A model generated the notes under the pieces. The model saw only the letters and a list, made by a program, of their open reading frames with translations, searched no databases and had not been told where the DNA came from. The translations under genes and the position numbers were made by a program. Positions 58,623 to 64,000 of a stretch of DNA of 64,000 nt are shown here, in pieces. This stretch comes from Cocos nucifera (Eukaryota > Streptophyta > Magnoliopsida > Arecales > Arecaceae), in the NCBI GenBank assembly GCA_006176705.1, contig QRFJ01000056.1, positions 1,657,352 through 1,721,351 on the forward strand, read 5' to 3'. Numbering within the stretch: the stretch's first letter is position 1; each line of letters opens with the position of its first letter.

Positions 58623-59248
58623 CATAAATAAGGGAAGTTAAAAAATCTTGACTTGTATTACAATAATTAAGGATAAAATCAGCAACAAACAAGTAAGAAA
58701 AAAATCATTTCTTAAAAAATTATGATGGAAATTAACTAAGAAAAAAATTGAAAATACCATTTGAAAACAAATGAGGAAAAAGTCTAATAGAAGATTTTTA
58801 TTTTTTAATTATAATAGAAGTTTTTTTTTCTTTTTTATATCAAAAAAATTAATTTTCTTTTTATCGAGATCATACCAAGAATTTCTTTTCTTTCTATGAT
58901 CCTCTCACTACCATTTTGTAAAAGTAAACAAATAAGGATAGAAATAGGGAATGAAAAACAATCTTAAAAAGATTAAAAAAAATATTATAATAAAAAATCA
59001 ATAAGAGTAAACAAAATAGGAAAATTAAATAGATCGGCTGCAAGTATATGGGATAAATTTTATTATAATATCCGCATGAGTATATAAGTATGAAAGAAAA
59101 TAGCTATCAATATATAAGAAAAAATCTAATTATTTTAATATCATATAACTTATGTGATTATGATTTTTTCTTTTGATCTCAAATAATCAAATGAGCATTA
59201 TATGTGCTCAGTTGTTAGGTTTTCATAAATATACTGCATGCATGAAGA
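58623..59248. other. AT-rich intergenic DNA
   Basis: No gene, repeat family or RNA gene recognised. A- and T-rich runs dominate. Confidence 0.55.
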
Positions 59249-60652
59249 TAGAGCTGTCAACGGGCCAGATCCAGATATGAGATTCATGGGTATTTATCCG
59301 ATAGGTTCGGATCTGGTACTAGCATTGGACCCATTTATCCAGACCCAATAAATCATAATATAAATGAATAGGATCTGGATATTTAGTATCTAGATCTGAT
59401 AGACCCAAAATTCAAATAATATAATATAATAATATTTTATATATATTAAAAATATTTTCAACCATTAGATCAATGATCTAATAGCCTAAAATCTTTAAAT
59501 GAAAAAAAAAGTCCTAATTAGATCCCTCTCTGTCTCCCTCTCTCAAAATCTCTCAACGGTGCCTCTCGACCATCTCCCTCCCCTCCTCTCCCACTCCAGC
59601 ACGGAAGCGGCTGCCTCTCCCTTGCGGTGGCCGAACCTCGACGTCAAGATAGTGGATCGTGGAAGGAGGAGATCCGGGCCGCCTCTCCCCCTCCGTCGCT
59701 CCATGCCCCCTCCCTTGCGGCGTCTCCACCACCATTCGACATCCAGGGGACCAGGCCACCTCTCCCCCTCCACCATGGCTCCGTAGCTCCGCTGTCCCTC
59801 CCTCTGCAGTGTCTCCATCATGACTCCGTCGCTACATGGCCCTTCCCTCTATGGCATCTCCGTCGCCTCTCCCTTACACAGCCCCTCCCTCTACGGCGTC
59901 TCCACCATCTCTTTCCCTCCGCTGTGGCTGCGTCACTCCATCGCTCCGTGGTCCCTCTCTCTACGGCATCTCTGCCTCCTCTCTCCTTTGTAGCCCCTCC
60001 CTCTGCGGTGTCTCCACTGCCTCTCCCCTCCACGGCCTCTCCCTCTGTGACATCTTCACCTCCTCTCCTCCTTCATCATGGCTTCGTTGCTTCACGGCCC
60101 CTCCCTCTGTGGTGTCTCCGCCACCCCTCCCTCTACGGCATCTCCATCGTCTCTCCTCCTCTGCCATGGCTCCGTCGCTTTATGGCCCCTTCCTCTGCGG
60201 CGTTTCTACCACCTTTCTCTTTCTGTCGCGATTAGGTATTGCTCCACCTTCTTTTATTAAAAAATTTGGTAAAGGATTATCAAAAAAAAATGGCAGGGGA
60301 AATAGAAAGCACCCTTGAATCTTGCATTTATTTTTTTAAAATTATTTAGAGATATTATTCTAGAATTTTTTTTCTTTACCTGATTCAAGTTATTAAAAAA
60401 AAAAAAAGTCTAGAATTAGTAGGAGTTTTTAGGTGTTTTTCTAGATTATTGTATAATTTTTAGGTGTTTTTTTTTTGAGATCTTGAATATGAATTTCAAG
60501 TCTCGAAATCGGATCCGAATATGTATGATCCATTAAGATCCAGATCTAGTATTTCAAGATCAAATCCATCGGGTATTCGGATTCGAGTTCGATATCAGTA
60601 CCAGATCTGAATATCTAGATTCTGATCTGAACCCAGTCCATTGACAGGTCTA
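59249..60652. mobile_element. hAT-like MITE-type element filled with a GC-rich minisatellite
   Basis: The ends TAGAGCTGTCAACGGGCC and, on the other strand, TAGACCTGTCAATGGACTGG form an inverted repeat. Just inside both ends are GGATCTGGATAT / AGATCCAGATC-type repeats, as in the common plant hAT MITE class. CATGCATG follows the right end (60653-60660) and also occurs on the left at 59237-59244, four bases from the repeat, so the duplication may be exact with a slightly longer left end. The interior (59520-60235) is a foreign-looking GC-rich block. Confidence 0.6.
59520..60235. repeat. GC-rich irregular minisatellite
   Basis: Units with variable length (about 26-70 bp) are built from CCCTCCCTCTACGGC(A/G)TCTCC, GCCTCTCC and ATGGCTCCGTCGCT. 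ORFs on both strands, up to 202 residues, are low-complexity Pro/Ser/Leu or Arg/Gly-rich and overlap. I regard none as a gene. Confidence 0.75.
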
Positions 60653-61772
60653 CATGCATGCAGAGACAACGAACCATTTGATCAATCATTGTATAAAACT
60701 GGCAACATAGGACTTAGTAATTAATCTAGAAACATGGTTGGAGAGCATTGAATAGGTTTTTGTAAACATATGTTACGTGGGAATTGTTGTATAATTGTTC
60801 TCACGGACATTCCATATATTTTTTGACTGAACTCATGGACACCCCACATCGGTACTTCTGACCAAGTGTTTGGTCGAGGAAAGTTTGGGCCGGACCCAGG
60901 TGTCATATGAACAAAATTCTGCCATGCCCGAGCCCAACCAATGCTGACGCTTATAATCCAGGGCCCGAGCCAAGCTCACTGTAGTTTTGCCTTGCCTAAA
61001 CTCTTTTTTCTTTTTCTTTTTTTTGATGCCGTTGCTCGTAGACTCTGCTGCTTCTTCATATCGTGGGAGAGCAAAGACCACTATAATTCTTCTTGATCTT
61101 TGAATAGACACATGGATTTACTCTGCTGTTTCTTCATATCTTAAATGTGGGAGAGCAAAGAGCTCCACTACAATTCTTCTTGATCTTTAAATGGACACGT
61201 GGATTTTCTCATATAAATGCTAGAAATAAATATCTTCTTGCTCGACCATGTCACACTAGACAACACCGATAAGGCCGCCATGCTCTCACAACGAGGAAGA
61301 TGGTTCCTAAAGATACTACCAATATTACAATCAAAAGTGCCAATGTTGGTCTTATAGTTTTATCTTTTAAATAATATTTCATAGAAAAAAGAATATCCCA
61401 TTTCATATAAATTATAATTTTTTTAATTTATAATTAATGTAGGATTAAAGATACTGTTCTTCCATGATTATATTTTTTTTTTTAATTTTTCAGTCAGCAG
61501 TTTGTTCGTCCTGCCATGTTGGCTTTCCTATTTATTCTCTTCCAATGGTCATTTTCCTGGGAAAACGTCAATAAAAGACTAAATTTATATCGGCTGCTTG
61601 TGTGCCCACATTGGATAGCTATTGCGTATAACCCTTGTTTACTGTAATGTTACGTCATAATTAACCGTTGCCGCCCGATTCTTAATTTTCAGCGACTCGG
61701 TTGCCAGGAGGAAGCCGGTCAAGCACTACCAAAAGGGTACTGCAAGCGATCCGATATTCCGATCCCGCCGCC
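60653..61772 (+). promoter_or_regulatory. upstream region of the exonuclease gene
   Basis: Non-coding. It includes a tandem duplication (61042-61206, listed separately) and AT-rich sequence 150-300 bp before the start codon. I cannot place a TATA box or start site with confidence; TTTATAT near 61585 is one candidate. Confidence 0.35.
61042..61206. repeat. tandem duplication (two copies, about 78 and 87 bp)
   Basis: Both copies run from ACTCTGCTG(C/T)TTCTTCATATC through GTGGGAGAGCAAAGA and AATTCTTCTTGATCTTT to GACAC(A/G)TGGATTT. The second has two small insertions (TTAAAT and GCTC). It lies about 570 bp upstream of the start codon. Confidence 0.88.
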
Positions 61773-62234
61773 ATGGAATCGAGCAAGACCAGGCCCCGGC
61801 CCTTCGAGATCCACATGGTGACGGCCGCCAACTCCCCGGCGTTCTCCCTCCTCCACTGGGCCCTCCACCGCTCCCCCGTTGTCGGCCTCGACGCGGAGTG
61901 GAAGCCCTCACGGAAGAACCACCACCAATACGGCGTGAGCGACGGCGGTGGCGGCGCAGCTACCTCTGCCCCCGGCCGTACGCCGTCCTTCCCTACCGTT
62001 TCCCTCCTTCAGATCGCCTGCCGAGTCCGCCGCGAGCCGTCGGATCCGGCGGTCGGCGAGTCGCCGGTGTTCTTGGTGGACCTGCTCTCCGTCCCGCTCC
62101 CCGCCCTTTACGAGTTGCTCAGGGAAATGTTCGTGGCTCCATCGGTGCTGAAGCTTGGGTTCAAGTTCAAGCAGGACCTCGTCTATCTCTCCTCCACCTT
62201 CTCCTCCCAAGGGTGCCATCCCGGCTTTGATAGA
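61773..62234 (+). CDS. 3'-5' exonuclease domain protein (DEDD, Werner/Mut-7-like), first exon
   Basis: The ATG at 61773 (GCCGCCATGGAAT, a good plant context) opens 154 codons before the presumed intron. Residues about 36-45 read 'PVVGLDAEWKP', the Exo I motif with catalytic D and E. Near 128-140 comes 'VLKLGFKFKQDLVYLSS', the Exo II region with its catalytic D. 'SFPTVSLLQIAC' between them is typical of plant exonuclease domain proteins. The exon should end after 'PGFDR', since homologues continue with V-E-P-F/Y-L-D. The donor there would be AGA/GTCCTC, a weak match. The remaining exons, with the Exo III motif, are not in the window. An in-frame extension begins at a TTG (61701) and is not needed. 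Such enzymes degrade DNA or RNA from the 3' end; the substrate is unknown here. Confidence 0.85.
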
Positions 62235-64000
62235 GTCCTCACTCTTTCTCTTTCTCTCTATTTTAGCTATTTTTTTGAAGTTTTATATGAATTTGAAATG
62301 TTAATATTCGTAAAAAATTGTAACTTAAGGTTGCCCAATATGGGAATCACGAATCAGTTAAGAAATTCCTGGCTAATCTAGAACAAAAATATTAACATTT
62401 TGGTGTAGCCAAAATAGGTACATTTTCACATTCTTTGGGGCATAAGTTTGTTGACTAAATTGAATATTGGGACTCCTATCGATAGCATAAGTTTGGTGAG
62501 ATCTTGCATTTCCATGTTGTCCACTATTCCTTTTTGTTGGACATTTTTTTTATTCAAAATTATTGTTATTCGGCTACATCCACTTTGTTAAGATAATCTT
62601 ATTAGGTGTCAGTTTATTTTTGGTTCCTGTTGATTTTTTTTTGGGGTATGGTTGATATAATTGATTAATTTCTTCAATACTGTTGAAATGCGGTGCATCT
62701 CTGTTTTCTTGGATTTCTTGCCAGTTCTATTCTGGGAGATACACTAAACATTTAGTCATACCAAGTATTATTACATTGCTCAATTCATCTGTTATGACGG
62801 ACTCTGATATGCTTTCTATTGTCAAGATCATGCTAGTTCTGGTCTTCTTGATGTATCTCATTTGCTCTTCTTCTTGGTCTCATCTCGTTTTACAACTTAA
62901 CGGCAACCCTTTATAGTTGTCATGAAATGCAAAGTCATTAAATGGCATTCACTCTTTCAAGAAAGAAAAAGCTGCCATCAAGGTTTTTGCCTGATGTTAC
63001 ATGGAATTCGTGTCATTTATTTGAGGAAAATGCTTTAATTAGATGCAGTAGGTCTGCAAGTTAATGCACATTATCTTTTTTTCTTCCTCCCCCTTTGTAC
63101 AAGCAAAGTTCTGTGATGTTGCCACTGTAAGCTGATTTTTTAGGTGCATGCTAGGTTTTCACTTACCAATGCTGATGGAATCAGGAGTTACTTTTATTAA
63201 AACAGGTGGCATGGGTGTTTTCAATTGTGGCATGATTCTTGGCCTTTTGTTTAGCCTGAGGGCAAAAATACAGCTGCTGGAAAGGTGCCATTTTTCATTG
63301 TGTGGATGTCAGAAATAAAGTAGGAATATGCCTTGCTAAGAAATCTGTACTTGTTGAGGCCAAATGAGTGATAAGGAGGTTGAGCGAGAAGAATGGAACA
63401 ACAGTAGATCAAGACGATGTGATGAGGGACAGATCCAGGATTTCTGCTCGGGTAGGGGGGGCAACAATGACTACCATTAAAGATTGGGATCATAGCCATC
63501 AGTCAAATAGTACTATCTTTCATGTGTAACTATATAACGCTGTTTGTTACATACCTTTTTAAGGATGAAGGTGCCTGTATTACTTGTTAATCACCAGTTA
63601 AGCATATTTAATGTTGCAATGAGTAATGAATGATTAAAATTTTGTATATTATTAATATATCTTAAATAACTTTATTTCTTATATAATATAAAGTAAATAA
63701 CTATTGTATCTTATGTTATGGTTGACAAAAAGCCAAGTAATATAAAATTTTAAAAATGTAAGAATAATGATACTTAATTATGCTGGAATTATATTGAAAA
63801 AGTAAAAGGATACATAATTCATTTATTGGTTTCCAAAGCATATAAATTTTGTTAATGTGTTCTTCTAGAACTTAAATGCAGTTAAATCACTACATATTTA
63901 TTGAAAAGCAAAAAAATTGTAATACATACATGATCAGCAAATGTAGGGGCAAATGCAAGCATCCTGAGTTGGTGACATTAAATAAAAACTGCAACATGTA
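62235..64000 (+). other. probable first intron of the exonuclease gene, incomplete
   Basis: AT-rich and without the next expected exonuclease segment ('EPYLDI'-like), so the intron is longer than 1.7 kb. Alternatively the gene is truncated. A segment starting near 63427 (GACAGATCCAGGATTTC, then GGGGGGGCAACAATG) looks like the edge of a hAT-type element similar in style to the one at 42663, but no matching right end was identified. Confidence 0.45.

Noticed and set aside
59543..60318. Long GC-rich open frames on both strands
   Set aside because: Low-complexity, overlapping and driven by the minisatellite; no domain is recognisable.

Overview
This is nuclear DNA from a flowering plant. Two genes have introns and plant-type protein families, long stretches are AT-rich and non-coding, and most of the rest is nested LTR retrotransposons plus CACTA and hAT DNA transposons. 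The moderate GC of the genes and the element types fit a non-grass monocot, perhaps a palm. That last step is inference, not something the sequence proves.

Layout. 1-3300: AT-rich tandem repeats and simple sequence. 3301-9085 (+): a decayed Ty3/gypsy element of the Tat type (two RNase H domains) with both LTRs but no integrase. 9950-13897 (-): an apparently intact seven-exon gene for a WD40-repeat protein of the plant WDR44-like family, with a probable 5'-UTR intron. 14900-25140: intergenic DNA with a probable solo LTR, a MITE remnant and a GC-rich island without a recognisable gene. 25143 to about 38340: a CACTA transposon whose transposase gene is split by a 9.35-kb Tat-type gypsy element on the minus strand (27595-36946). 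That element has a 45-bp minisatellite inside each LTR. A 0.9-kb inverted repeat lies near the left end of the CACTA. 40815-41699: a GC-rich chimera of an ankyrin-like fragment and a CCD7-like carotenoid cleavage dioxygenase fragment, both broken.

42198-58617 (-): a third Tat-type gypsy element, flanked by a perfect 5-bp duplication (ATTGC). It holds four later insertions: a hAT element in its left LTR, a MITE in the integrase region, and an Angela-like copia solo LTR in gag, which itself carries a small copia element with only a gag gene. 59249-60652: a hAT-like element filled with a GC-rich minisatellite. 61773 to beyond the window (+): the first exon of a 3'-5' exonuclease (DEDD, Werner/Mut-7-like) gene.

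Only two genes look functional: the WD40 gene and the exonuclease gene. They show no functional link. The interest lies mainly in the insertion order, the unusual element structures and the captured gene fragments. I found no convincing sign of a new multi-gene system.
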